From Budorcas taxicolor (lineage: Eukaryota; Chordata; Mammalia; Artiodactyla; Bovidae): DNA of 64,000 bases. A model generated the notes under the pieces. It ran no database searches, was not told the DNA's origin, and saw nothing but the letters and a program-made list of their open reading frames with translations. Both the position numbers and the translations under genes were made by a program. The stretch covers positions 36,276,501 to 36,340,500 of the forward strand of contig NC_068913.1 of the NCBI RefSeq assembly GCF_023091745.1. The letters run 5' to 3'. Below, in pieces: positions 46,600 to 57,496 of the stretch (positions are counted from its first letter, which is position 1; every line of letters begins with the position of its first letter).

Positions 46600-47640
46600 C
46601 ACAAGCTAAAAAAATAGACTTTACAAACTACATACAACAGAGAACAAATGATACAGAAAAAAAAATACCAAAAGACAATCTTGAAATCAGCAAAAGAAAG
46701 TGACAAATCACATATAATGAATTCTCAAAGAGATCAACAGCTAATTATTTTTAGCAGAAACCAAGGAGGCCAGACAAATGCACAAAACAGTATTTACAAA
46801 TTTATGTTAAGGGGCACCCAATGAGAATTCCGTAGACAGAGGAGCCTGGTGGGCTGCTGTCCATGGGGTCTCACAGAGTCGGACATGACTGAAGCGATTT
46901 TGTATGCATGCCTGCATTGGAGAAGGAAATGGCAACCCACTCCAGTGTTCTTGCCTGGAGAATCCCAGGGATGGGGGAGCCTGGTGGGCTGCCGTCTATG
47001 GGGTTGGACATAACTGAAGCGACTTAGCAGCAGCAGCAGCAGCAATGAGTGAAGGAAGTATGAAAAAGTTATCCTCAAGATTTGAAGAAAAAATTGTCAT
47101 TCCTAGGTAAACAAAAGTTGAGTGTCTTTTCCCCACTAGACCTATTTATAACTGTTAAAGAAAATTTTTCAGGAATAAAAGGACACTAGATGGCAAATGA
47201 AGAAATAAAGAGCAGCAGTAAAAGTAACTACAATAAGTAAATTCTAAAGCCAGTATTACTGAATTTTTGGTTTTTAACTCCTTTTCTTCACAGTATCATT
47301 TAAAGGACAAATGCACAAAACAATATTTACAAATTTATGTTAAAAGGTGTTAAAGGACACACAATTCATAAAGGTATAATGATTTTGACAACATAAATGT
47401 GGAGGAAAGGAACTATACAGGAGCAAAGTTTATGTATTCACTGAAGCTAAAGTAGTGTTGATTCAAATTCGATTGTTTTAAGTTTAAGAAGTCAAATATA
47501 GTCTCCAAGATAACAACTAAGAAAATAGCTAAATATACATTTAAAATAACAAAATAATTGAAATGGTATACTATAAAAGTGTATACTATAATAAAAAAGA
47601 AACATCAATACACTGCATTAATAGAAAGAGGTAAAAAAAC
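46600..47640 (+). mobile_element. Old L1 (L1M type): ORF1 end to ORF2 gap
   Basis: Signatures in order: agcagaaaccaaggaggcca, then ccccactagacctatttata, then aaaggacactagatggcaaa, then gacaaatgcacaaaacaata, then caaagtttatgtattcactg. These follow the end of ORF1 and the inter-ORF region of an old L1. A BOV-A2 lies inside, and a 38 bp piece of the L1 is duplicated (see findings). Confidence 0.75.
46826..47042 (+). mobile_element. BOV-A2 SINE in old L1, 7 bp target duplication
   Basis: A dimeric ruminant SINE truncated in its left monomer, ending in a (cag)n run. Likely target duplication caatgag at 46819-46825 and 47043-47049. Confidence 0.9.
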
Positions 47641-47649
47641 CAATAAAAC

Positions 47650-48150
47650 ACGATTATCTCAGAGTTCTCCAGAAAAACAATCAGTAGGCTATATATTGTG
47701 AAGAATTTATAAGAATTGGTTCACATGGTTTTGAAGACTGAAGAGTCTCGTGACCTGCTATCCAAAGGGTGGAAAACCAGGAAAGGTAAAGATATAACAA
47801 TCTGAGTGTGAAGACCTGAGAACTGGGGAACGAGGGGGAATCAACAATGTAAGTCCAGGTCTGAATTCAAATGACCAAAAATCAGGAGAGCCACTGTCTG
47901 AGTGCAGGAGGAGCTGTATATTTCAGCTCAAACAGAATGTAAATTCATCCTTCCTCCTCCTTTTTGTTCTATTCAGGACCTCAGAAGATTGGACAATGCT
48001 CTCCCACCTTGATGAGGGCATTATTTCTTCCTTAGTCCACTGGTTCAAATGCTAATCTCTCAGAGACATTCTGACAAACACACCTAGAAATAATGTTTAT
48101 CAACTACCTGGGAACTGCTTAGACAAGTCCATTTGACCAAAAATTTAGGC
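47650..48150 (+). mobile_element. Ancient interspersed repeat, family not assigned
   Basis: Features such as agttctccagaaaaacaatc, gtgaagaatttataagaatt, ttttgttctattcaggacct and ctagaaataatgtttatcaa match, in order, a common old mammalian repeat whose name I cannot give with certainty. Strongly decayed. Confidence 0.5.
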
Positions 48151-48164
48151 ATCACAATAATTAT

Positions 48165-48980
48165 TCCAGAAAAATCATCTGAAAATATCTGACATGCATT
48201 ATAATAAAAACAGTAATCATACTAGGCCTAGAAGATAATTTCCTCAGTCTCAGGGTACTTAAGGAAAGTTTGTATTTAATATTGCTCAATATTGAAAAAC
48301 TGAAAGACTCACTAAAATCAGGATAAATATAAGGATACCCCACTTTGATTGCTTCTATTCATTGTTGTACTGGTAGTTCTAGTCAGCCAGAGAATTAGGC
48401 AAGAGAAAGAAATAAAATTCATCAAAGTAGAGAGAGTAAAACTATTTGCAGATGACATAATTTGTTATATTTAAAAACCTCAGTTCAGTTCAGTCGCTCA
48501 GTCGTGTCTGACTCTTTGCGACCCCATGAATCACAGCACGCCAGGCCTTCCTGTCCATCACCAACTCCCGGAGTTCACTCAAACTCATGTCCAAGGAAAC
48601 AGTGGTGCCAAAACTATTCAATAAGGAAAAGATAGTCTAACAAATGGTGATGGGGCAACTGAATATTCACATATAAAAGAATGAAGCTGGATTCCTATCG
48701 CACATCATATAACAAAATTAACTCAAAAGAGATCACAGAGCTACATTTAACAGATAAAACTACAAATTCTTAGAACATCAGGGTAAATCTTCATGACTTT
48801 GGGTTTGTTTACAGATTCTTAGATATGACACCAATTGTTCAAGTTCAATGACTTTTTTAGGGAATGATGAAAATACCTTTGATGTTCATATAAATTATGA
48901 TTGCATAATATTGTGAATGTATTAAATGCCACTAAATTGTACAAATAAAATGGGTAATTTAATGTAAATTAACTTGACCT
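48165..48980 (+). mobile_element. Old L1 ORF2 RT region, interrupted and deleted
   Basis: The left part encodes the L1 RT segment, including the DNA for the FADD type motif (tttgcagatgacataatttg) near 48449. After a BovB stub the L1 resumes further downstream (actattcaataaggaaaaga; aagaatgaagctggattcct), so some L1 sequence is missing at the insertion. Confidence 0.8.
48481..48594 (-). mobile_element. Very short BovB 3' stub
   Basis: Only the last 114 bp of BovB are present, from the cagttcagttcagtcgctca tail to the codons for SLSELREL. The sequence is nearly consensus and so young. It sits inside the old L1. Confidence 0.92.
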
Positions 48981-49314
48981 TAATACAAAAAAATTCAATC
49001 CCATCTGCATTATGGGAATAAGGAAAGAAATGCTTTATTTAGTAGATGGATCTTAAGCTGCACCCTAAAAAATGAGAAGTGTATAAGGAGGAGGAAAGAG
49101 AGAGGAAGTACAAGTGGGAAAAAGAGTAGTATAGAAGATTCTTGGATAAGAAATCACCATGAGAAAATGCACAGAGGTTGTAATCACCATATAATGTTAG
49201 CAGACAGCAAATGAGTTTTGAGGAAAAATCAACTATTATGAAATGGCTAACAGGATAACAGGGTCCCTGTCACCATGCAAAATGTCTAGATTTAACCTTT
49301 AATGTTTGGACATT
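48981..49314. other. AT-rich unique DNA
   Basis: Nothing recognised. Confidence 0.35.
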
Positions 49315-49485
49315 GTTGTTCAGTCACTAAGTTATGTCCAACTCTCTGTGACCCCATGAAAGCAATCTTCAAACTTCCCTGTCTTTCACTGTCTCCCAGA
49401 GTTTGCTCAAACTTATATCCATTGAGTCAGTAATGTCATCCAACCATCTCATATTCTGTTGTCCTCTTCTCCTGCCTTCAATCTT

Positions 49486-50133
49486 TCACAGCATCAAGGT
49501 CTTTTCCAATGAGTTGGCTATTTGTATCAGGTGACCAAAGTATTGGAGCTTCAACTTCAGCATCAGTCCTTCCAATGAATATACAGGGATGATTTCTCTT
49601 AGGATGGACTGGTTTGCTGTCCAAGGGACTCTCATGAGTACTCTCCAGCACCATAGCTCAAAAGCATCAATTCTTTGGTGCTCAGCCTTCTTTATGGTCC
49701 AACTCTGACATCTGTACATGAGTACTGGAAAAACCATAGCTTTGACTATTTGAACCTTAGTCAACAAAGTGATGTCTCCGCTTTTAAATACACTGTCTAG
49801 ATTTGTCATAGCCTTCCTTCCAAGGAGTAAATGTCTTTTAATTTCATGGCCGCAGTCCAAGCCCACAGTGATTTTGGAGCCCAAGAATACAAAATTTGTC
49901 ACCATTTCCACTTTATCCCCATCTATTTGCCATGAAGTGATGGGACCAGATGCCATGATCTTAGGTTTTTGAATGTTGAGATTTAAGCCAGCTTTTTCAC
50001 TCTCCTTTTTCACCCTCATCAAGAGGCTCTGTAGTTCCTCTTCACTTTCTGCCATTAGAGTGGTATCATTTGCGTATCTGAGGTTGTTGATATTTCTCCT
50101 GGCAATCTTAATTTCAGCTTGTGATTCATCCAT
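49486..50133 (-). pseudogene. BovB RT C-terminal part with altered catalytic box
   Basis: A 215-codon frame starts near the end of the palm. The catalytic box reads YAND (residues 20-23) instead of YADD. The frame then covers the LLMRVKKESEKAG helix and the C-terminal region to YFGHLI. Confidence 0.88.
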
Positions 50134-50390
50134 TCCAACATTTTACATGATGTAGTCTGTGTAGAAGTTAAATAAGCAGAGTGACAATATACAGCCTTGA
50201 CATACTCCTTTTCCAATTTTGAACCAGTCTATAGTTCCCTGTAAGGTTCTAATTGTTGATTCTTGTCCTGCATACAGGTTTCTTAGAAGGCAGGTAAGGT
50301 AGTCTGGTATTCTTATCTCTTTTAGAATTTTCCACAATTTGTTGTGAGCCACAAAGAGGCTCTAGTATAATCAATGAAGCAGAAGTAGAT

Positions 50391-50446
50391 GGTGGGTAGG
50401 TCGGTGGGTGTGTGGGGGTGTGTGTGTGTGTGGGTGTGTGTGTTTG
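50391..50446. repeat. T/G-rich simple repeat inside BovB
   Basis: An irregular GTGG/GT tract (gtgtgtgtgtgtgggtgtgt core) replaces the stretch where other copies have gtttttctggaactctc. Confidence 0.9.
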
Positions 50447-51052
50447 TAACTTCCTTGCTTTTTCTATGATCCAGCAGATGTTGGCAATCTGATCTCTGGT
50501 TTCTCTGCCATTTCTAAATCCAACTTGTACATCTGGAAGTTCTCAGTTCACGTACTGTTGAAGTCTAGATTGAAGGATTTTGAGCTTTATCTTGTTAGCA
50601 TGTGAAATGAATGCAATTGTGCAGTAGTTTGAACATTCTTTGGGATGATTTTTCTCTGGGATTGGAATGAAAACTCATCTTTTCAAGTTCTGTGGCCACT
50701 GCTGAGGTTTCTACATTTGTAGGCATATTGAGTTCAGCACTTTCACAGCATCACTTTTTTTTCACTTTTAGGATTTGAAATAGCTCAACTGGAATTACAT
50801 CATCTCCACTTGCTTTTTTCATAGTAATGCTTCCTAAGGCCCACTTGACTTTACATTCCAGGATGTTTGGCTCTAGATGAGCGATACACCATCATCATTA
50901 TCTGGTTCATTAAGCTGTTTTTTTGTATGGTTTTCTGTGTATTCTTGCCACCTATTCTTAATCTCTTCTGCTTCTATTAGGTCTTTCCTTTATTGTCCCC
51001 ATCTTTGCATAAAATGTTGCCTTGGTATGTCCAACTTTCTTGACGAGATCTC

Positions 51053-51307
51053 ATAGTATGTATGTGTACTCCTAGTATTCTTAGACTGACACACATACTG
51101 TCAGTCAGTCATGTATGACTTTGCAACCTCACAGACTGTAGCCCACCAGGCTCCTCTGTTCATGAGATCTCCCAGGCAAGAATATTGAAGTGGATTGCTG
51201 TTTCTGACTCAAGGGTATCTTCCCGACTCAAGAATCGAAACTGTCTTTTGCATCTCCTACTTTAGCAGGCAGATTCTTCACCACTAGCACCACCTGAGAA
51301 GCCCCAA
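51053..51307 (-). mobile_element. Bov-tA SINE nested in BovB
   Basis: The SINE proper starts near 51098; the first 45 bp are an odd tail (tgtatgtgtac..). The BovB target gagatctc is present at 51045-51052 and again at 51308-51315, where BovB resumes. Confidence 0.88.
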
Positions 51308-51528
51308 GAGATCTCTAGTCTTTCCTATTCTATTTTTTCCCTTCTATTTCTTTGCATTGTTCACTATAGAAGGCTTTTTTAATCTCTTCTTGCTATTCTC
51401 TGGAACTCTGGATTCAGCTGAGTGGCATCTTTCTCTTTCTCCTTTGCCTTTGATTTCTCTTCTTTTCTTAAGCTATCTGTAGGCCTCTTCAGACAACCAC
51501 CTTGCCTTCTTGCATATCTTTTTCTTGG

Positions 51529-51940
51529 GAGTTACTAAATTACTGGTATAAGGGGGAAAAGCATGGCCAAATTTGCCTTTCAATACGGTTACTATAGAAA
51601 CAGAGTGGCTGGTATATTAAAAGGGAACAAAATTGGAGATCATGAGCTAACGTCACTAATTTACATGAGAGATACAATAATGAAGGCCTAAATGATACTA
51701 GGAATCTTGGAGATTTTCTTTATATTCAGTCTTTGGGGGCATTTGCTGAATGTTTTATTTTTAAAAGACTTAGCTGGCAGGATTATGAGTTTGAAGCTAG
51801 AGGCAAAGAGAGACTATTATGCTGTTCTGAGATTGGTATATGAATTACTATGATGGAATTAAAGAGAAAAGGGCATATTTAATAGATGTTTCAAAGAAAG
51901 AAATAGCAGTATTTTGGTAGCTGCAAGCGTGAATGAGGTG
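51529..51940. other. Unique DNA
   Basis: Nothing recognised. Confidence 0.35.
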
Positions 51941-51950
51941 AATGTCAATG

Positions 51951-52099
51951 GCTCCCTGGGAATTCTCTGGCTGTTCAGTGGTTAGGAATCTGTGGTTTCA
52001 CTGCTGAGGGCCTGGGGTTCAATTCCCAGTCAGAGAACTAAGATCCCATGTGCCATTGGGCCAAAAAAAAATAAAATAAAATGAATAAATGAATGAGTA
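51951..52099 (+). mobile_element. CHR-2 type SINE with 10 bp target duplication
   Basis: The head (aattctctggctgttcagtg), the body (ctgagggcctggggttcaat) and the A-rich tail with aaataaaat units are all present. The target aatgtcaatg lies at 51941-51950 and 52100-52109. Confidence 0.93.
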
Positions 52100-52110
52100 A
52101 ATGTCAATGA

Positions 52111-52153
52111 AAAGTGAAAGTGTTTTTGCTCATTTATGTCAGACTATTTGTCA
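52111..52153 (-). mobile_element. 43 bp Bov-tA 3' stub at the same target
   Basis: The bases gtgaaagtgtttttgctcat and gtcagactatttgtc correspond to the start of a minus-strand Bov-tA tail. It is bounded by the second and third copies of aatgtcaatga (52100-52110 and 52154-52164). Confidence 0.7.
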
Positions 52154-52164
52154 AATGTCAATGA

Positions 52165-52656
52165 CTTCTTGAAGAAGTCAACAATTGTTCCCTCTTGTTT
52201 GTAAAAGAGGGAAAATGATGATGAGTACAGTGCAGAAGTGGAATTTTAATTGTTGAAGACAGAGGACATACTTTTCCCCACTACCTCTATTTCAATTTTA
52301 AAATAAAATGTGATACTGTAAAAGAGAGCAGTATGTTTAGATCCTAACTGAGCGAATGTGAGCAAGTAACTTGTCCTTTGGGCTTCTATTTCCTACCTAC
52401 AAAATAGTTTCAAAATTGAAATTCTTGTGTTTCAGAGATGTTGGGTGGGGGATGAAGGGTCATGATAGTAAGATGTATAAGCTGAATATACATCATAAGT
52501 GCAAGCCATAACTAGTATTATTGCCTGTATGAGTATTATTGGTTATGCTAGAAGGACAGTGTTTAGGATTCAGAGATAAGGATAATGCTGCAAAACTTTT
52601 GTAGCAGGAAGAACTCTCTCAAATTTGCCCTTGACTCCTTTAATTCTTTTTACTCT
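52165..52656. other. Unique DNA with MIR remnant
   Basis: Apart from the MIR-like stretch listed separately, nothing is recognised. Confidence 0.35.
52325..52430 (+). mobile_element. MIR SINE remnant
   Basis: The core reads gagcaagtaacttgtccttt followed by tctatttcctacctacaaaa, as in diverged MIR. Confidence 0.6.
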
Positions 52657-52920
52657 GCTGCTGCTGCTAAGTCGCTTCAGTCGTGTCCGACTCTGTGCAA
52701 CCCCATAGACGGCAGCCCACCAGGCTCCCCCGTCCCTGGGATTCTCCAGGCAAGAACGCTGGAGTGGGTTGCCATTTCCTTCTCCAATGCATGAAAGTGG
52801 AAAGTGAAAGTGAAGTTGCTCAGTAGAGTCCAACTCTTAGCGGCCCCATGGACTGCAGCCCATCAGGCTCCTCTGTCCATGGGATTTCCCAGGCAAGACT
52901 ACTGGAGTGGGATGCCATTG
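52657..52920 (-). mobile_element. BOV-A2 SINE (dimeric)
   Basis: Starts with (ctg)n and contains two monomers joined by the ttctccaatgcatgaaagtg linker. No target duplication is obvious. Confidence 0.92.
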
Positions 52921-54539
52921 AGGATACTTTTTCAGTTACCTTATCTTTTAGCATCTGAGACATCTTGCAGCTCCTATTATGGTCTTAATGAATCTTTGTT
53001 CAGAATAGTTATGGAGTTTATACTAAGATGATAAAGTTTTCACATATCATACTTTTATAGGCTTACTCTAAATCTCCCGAGTTGGACAAGATGGTGAAAT
53101 CTGAGGTGATACTCAGGAACTCTTGTTCATATTTAGACTGTTAATAGTCTGTAAAAGCAGTGTCCTCATTCACATTTAGAGCTTCATCGGTAGTAAAAAT
53201 AAAGTTTTCCATGTTCATTGAAGGGACTGTGAATTATTATGTGAGAACACTCCACATAACTTGGCAAATAATATTTTGAAATGATAGTATTAATGTTCTC
53301 TTGCCTACATTTAATTTTAATCCATTAAAGTTAAAGGTCATAAAAATCAGTGATCATTATAGCAGTTTAATATAAAGGCCAAAATGTACATGTTTTACAT
53401 AGCCGTGCCTTCCAGAGATCCTTAACAAAAACTTAATTACCATAATAAAATTTATTTCTTTCTCCTAGAGAAAAAGATCTGAAGTAGAAAAGGTAAGTGG
53501 TATACTTAAGGTCAATTGCAAAGTACTATATTAGAATTAAATATTTGACTCTGGAGTATGAAGCTCCCTGGATATTGCTAGATGACCTTAAAGAAAAATG
53601 CAAAAACTACTTGAAGATTTAATTCTAAAATTCAAAACAGAATATTATTAACATGCTACTGCTTTTAAATTTCACTGGCCATATATACTAGATAGGAAAT
53701 ATGCTAAAGAATAAAAGGTTTCATCTTAATCCTTCCAGACTTGTATGAAAGATAAAGCATAATCTTTCAAGCATAAGGCTGTACGTTTAAAGATAACATT
53801 TAGTATTTTGAGAGATAAAAATGGAATTGTAAATATATTCTCTGTGAGTGTTTCTCTGGTAATTGAGATAAAGAACTGCAACAAATGTTGTTACCTTCAG
53901 AAGGAAGTCTGATTCCAATATTGGGAGCAATTTTACTTTCCCCAATTAAGTCAGAAAAATATAAAATGTGTGGTGAATTCATCACTAGGAAACTGGTTTA
54001 AATCAAGGTTCATAATCAAATCAAACATATTTGACTTATTAAAGTTCATTTTACAGTTAAATTTCTTATTTATAATCCATAATCAGAAGGCAAAATTATA
54101 TAAATAGATTTCAGACCAATACTGCTTGCTGATGTGTTTGATTATTTTCTCCTAAAGTTAATAGATGACAGTGCTGTCAATTTAAATTCAGATTAAGTAG
54201 ATATATAGTGGCCACCTCATTAATTCCACATATGATTTGTCTTTGGCTTTACATAAATCAGAGTATTGGGACTAATTGAGATTTTATTTGTACCTAACTG
54301 CTTAATGATTATAATATTTATAGGCTGTTTAAGTTTGTTGATACCATTAATAATCAACACTAATTCTGAGCATTCATTTTTTCTATAAGAATGCAAATAT
54401 ATACACATATGTATATACACATACAAAGTATACATACACATATATATGCAATATATATATATACACACACATCAAACCTTGAGCAATATTTAGAAATATG
54501 AAAGGAATTCAAGGTGACTGTGTAGAAATGCCAGTTACA
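52921..54539. other. AT-rich unique DNA
   Basis: No gene or repeat apart from the microsatellite at 54396-54475. Confidence 0.4.
54396..54475. repeat. (CA/TA)n microsatellite
   Basis: Alternating atac, acat and tata units. The 82-codon minus frame across it is low-complexity. Confidence 0.85.
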
Positions 54540-55507
54540 CTCTAAGATTTTAAAATGACTATGCTTTGCATGTTAAGGGCTCTGGCAAAAATGGAAGACT
54601 TTCAAAGTAATTTTAACAGAGATGAAAATGGTAAGAAATAATCATTTGGAAATGCTAGAAACAAAAAAGTACAATAGAAAAAAGAGTGATATCATGGATA
54701 GTCTAAATGGAACTGAAATTCCAGAAGAGAGAAAAGGGCAAAATAAATAATTAAAGAAATACTATAAATAACTTTAACAAAATTAATAACAAGAATCTCA
54801 CAGACCCAAGAAACTCCAGTAATTCCAAAAACAACAAAACAAATAATCCCAGTATATCTAGGCATAACATATATACTGATCACTACCCAAGTGAAAGATA
54901 AAATCTTTAAGATAGTCAAAGAAACAAAATGTATTACATACAGGCAAATAAAGAGAAAGATTATAGTAGATTTTTTCACTTATGAATGATTATAGAAGGA
55001 ATTTGTTGCCAGATTGGGACTGTAGAAAATATTGATACTACTGAAAATTCTTTTAGATATTTAGAAATTGGACAGAAACCTGGACCTGTAGAAAGAAACA
55101 AAGAGTGCTAGAAGTGAAATAAGTGGGGGTAACTACAAATGTCCTTTTTTCTTAATTTTCAATACATGTAAAAACAACTGACTTTGTAAAGTAAAATAAT
55201 TATGCTTCAGTGTATATTTAAAGCACAAGTATCATTAACATGTGCAACAAGAATAGCATAAAAGTTGCAATGGAATAATTGAGAGTATATTGAAAATTGT
55301 TTAAACTATAATGAAGTAGTATTATAATATTATTTGAAGGTACACTTTGATTAATAAAGAAGTAAATACAAAGAAAACTCTGAAAAACTATAAAGAATTG
55401 TAAGTAAAAAGATTACGAGAGTTAAAATGAAATGCTAAAATTGTTTCATTGAAAACATGACAGATAGATTTCCCTTGCAGTTCAGTGGTTAAGACTCTGC
55501 ATTTCCA

Positions 55508-56893
55508 GTTGCTTCATTTGCTATTATTTTCTCCCATTCTGAAGGCTGTCTTTTCACCTTGCTTAGAGTTTCTTTTGTTGTGCAGAAGCTTTTAAGTTTA
55601 ATTAGGTCCCATTTGTTTATTTTTGCTTTTATTTCCAATATTCTGATAGGTGGGTCATAGAGGATCCTGCTGTGATTTATGTCGGAGAGTGTTTTGCCTA
55701 TGTTCTCCTCTAAGAGTTTTATAGTTTCTGGTCTTACGTTTAGATCTTTAATCCACTTTGAGTTTATTTTGTGTATAGTGTTAGAAAGTGTTCTAGTTTC
55801 ATTCTTTTACAAGTGGTTGACCAGTTTTCCCAGTACCACTTGTTAAAGACATTAATCTCAAAAATGTACAAGCAATTCCTATAGCTCAATTCCAGAAAAA
55901 TAAATGACCAAATCAAAAAATGGGCCAAAGAACTAAACAGACATTTCTCCAAAGAAGATATACAGATGACTAACAAACACATGAAAAGATGCTCATCATC
56001 ACTCATTATCAGAGAAATGCAAATCAAAACCACAATGAGGTACCATTTCACGCCAGTCAGAATGGGTGTGATCCAAACGTCTACAAGCAATAAATGCTGG
56101 AGAGGGTGTGGAGAAAACGGAACCCTCTTACACTGTTGTTGGGAATGCAAACTAGTATAGCCACTATGGAGAACAGTGTGGAGATTCCTTAAAAATTGCA
56201 AATAGAACTGCCATATGACCCAGCAATCCCACTGCTGGGCATACACACTGAGGAAACCAGAATTGAAAGACACACATGTACCCCAATGTTCATTGCAGCA
56301 CCGTTTATAATAGCCAGGACATGGAAGCAACCTAGGTGTCCATCAGCAGATGAATGGATAAGAAAGCTGTGGTACATATACACAATGGAGTATTACTCAA
56401 CCATTAAAAAGAATACATTTGAATCAGTTCTGGTGAGGTGGATGAAACTGGAGTCTATTATACAGAGTGAAGTAAGCCAGAAAGAAAAACACCAATACAG
56501 TATACTAATGCATATATATGGAATTTAGAAAGATGGCAACGATAACCCTGTATGTGAGACAGCAAAAGAGACACAGATGTATAGAACAGTCTTTTGGACT
56601 CTGTGGGAGAGGGGGAGGGTGGGATGATTTGGGAGAATGGCATTGAAACATGTATAATATCATATAAGAAATGAATCGCCAGTCCAGGTTCGATGTAGGA
56701 TACAGGATGCTTGGGGCTGGTGCACTGGGATGACCCAGAGGGATGGTAGGGGCAGGGAGGAGAGATGGGGGATGGGAATGGGGAACATGTGTACACCCGT
56801 GGCAGATTCATGTTGATGTATGGCAAAACCAATATGATATTGTAAAGTAATTAGCCTCCAATTAAAATAAATAAATTTAAATTTAAAAAAAAC
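55508..56893 (+). mobile_element. Young ruminant L1 3' end with 5' inversion
   Basis: The first 340 bp (to about 55848) are the complement of L1 ORF2. The rest (about 55852-56893) is sense ORF2 C-terminus, 3' UTR and an A-rich tail. Target duplication ctctgcatttcca is exact at 55495-55507 and 56894-56906. The two parts are adjacent segments of ORF2 with only about 11 bp lost between them. Confidence 0.96.
56196..56528 (+). pseudogene. L1 ORF2 C-terminal fragment
   Basis: A 110-codon frame starts at the IELPYDPAIPLLGIH motif and runs through WIRKLWYIYTMEYYSTIK to the ORF2 end. The preceding 64 codons (CSSSLIIREMQIKTT, CWRGCGE; the Cys-rich C-terminal domain) are in another frame (55966-56160) after a small indel near 56165. 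The 188-codon minus frame overlapping it is partly the inverted segment and partly antisense. Confidence 0.9.
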
Positions 56894-57290
56894 CTCTGCA
56901 TTTCCAATACAGGGTACAAGTGTTTGATCCCTGGTCAAGGAACTAACAGCCTATATGTCACTTGACACAACTAAAAATTAAAAAAAAAAAAAAAGTGGAA
57001 AAAAATCCAATAATGACCTGATGGAACAAATAGAAAACAGCTACCAAGAAGGAAGATTTTAATTCAATGACATCTATAATTATAACAAATGTGATAGACT
57101 TAAAAAGAACTGTTAAGATATAAAAATCAGAAAACAATCATGAGAGGAAAAAGGTAAAACTAACCACATTTGTCAACTTGGACAAACACATATACACACA
57201 CATATATATCCCACAACATACGTCTCAAACATAAAGACATTAAAGGAATGGAAAATTATATATTAAACTAACAGTAATCAAGAGAAAGTG

Positions 57291-57496
57291 TTTTCCTGAG
57301 GGCTCAGTGGTAAAAAAGTCTGCCTGCTAAGCAGGAGATGTGGGTTCAATCCCTGAGTGAAGAAGATCCCCTGGAGAAAGAAATAGCAACTGATTCCAGT
57401 ATTCTTTGCCTGGGAAATCTCATGGACAGAGGAGCCTGGTGGGCTGTAGTCCATTGGATCACAAAGAACTGGGCACGACTTAGCAACTAAACAACA
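57291..57496 (+). mobile_element. Bov-tA SINE with 14 bp target duplication (1 mismatch)
   Basis: Flanked by atcaagagaaagtg at 57277-57290 and atcaacagaaagtg at 57497-57510. It interrupts the old L1. Confidence 0.95.

Larger units (their letters stand above)
49315..51528 (-). mobile_element. 5'-truncated BovB LINE with inserted SINE and TG-rich tract
   Basis: A diverged copy of about 1.95 kb without the inserted SINE. It runs from the 3' end (tgttcagtcactaagttatg) to the linker region. It carries a T/G tract at 50391-50446 replacing RT sequence and a Bov-tA at 51053-51307. It has many frame breaks. Confidence 0.92.
55468..56996 (+). mobile_element. CHR-2 type SINE, split by a young L1
   Basis: The head (gatttcccttgcagttcagt) at 55468-55507 and the body plus A-rich tail (gtgtttgatccctggtcaag ... 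poly-A) at 56894-56996 are the two halves of one SINE. The 13 bp at the break are duplicated by the L1 insertion. Confidence 0.93.

Noticed and set aside
55764..56330. 188-codon minus frame
   Set aside because: Its 3' part is the inverted L1 segment and the rest is antisense to L1 ORF2.
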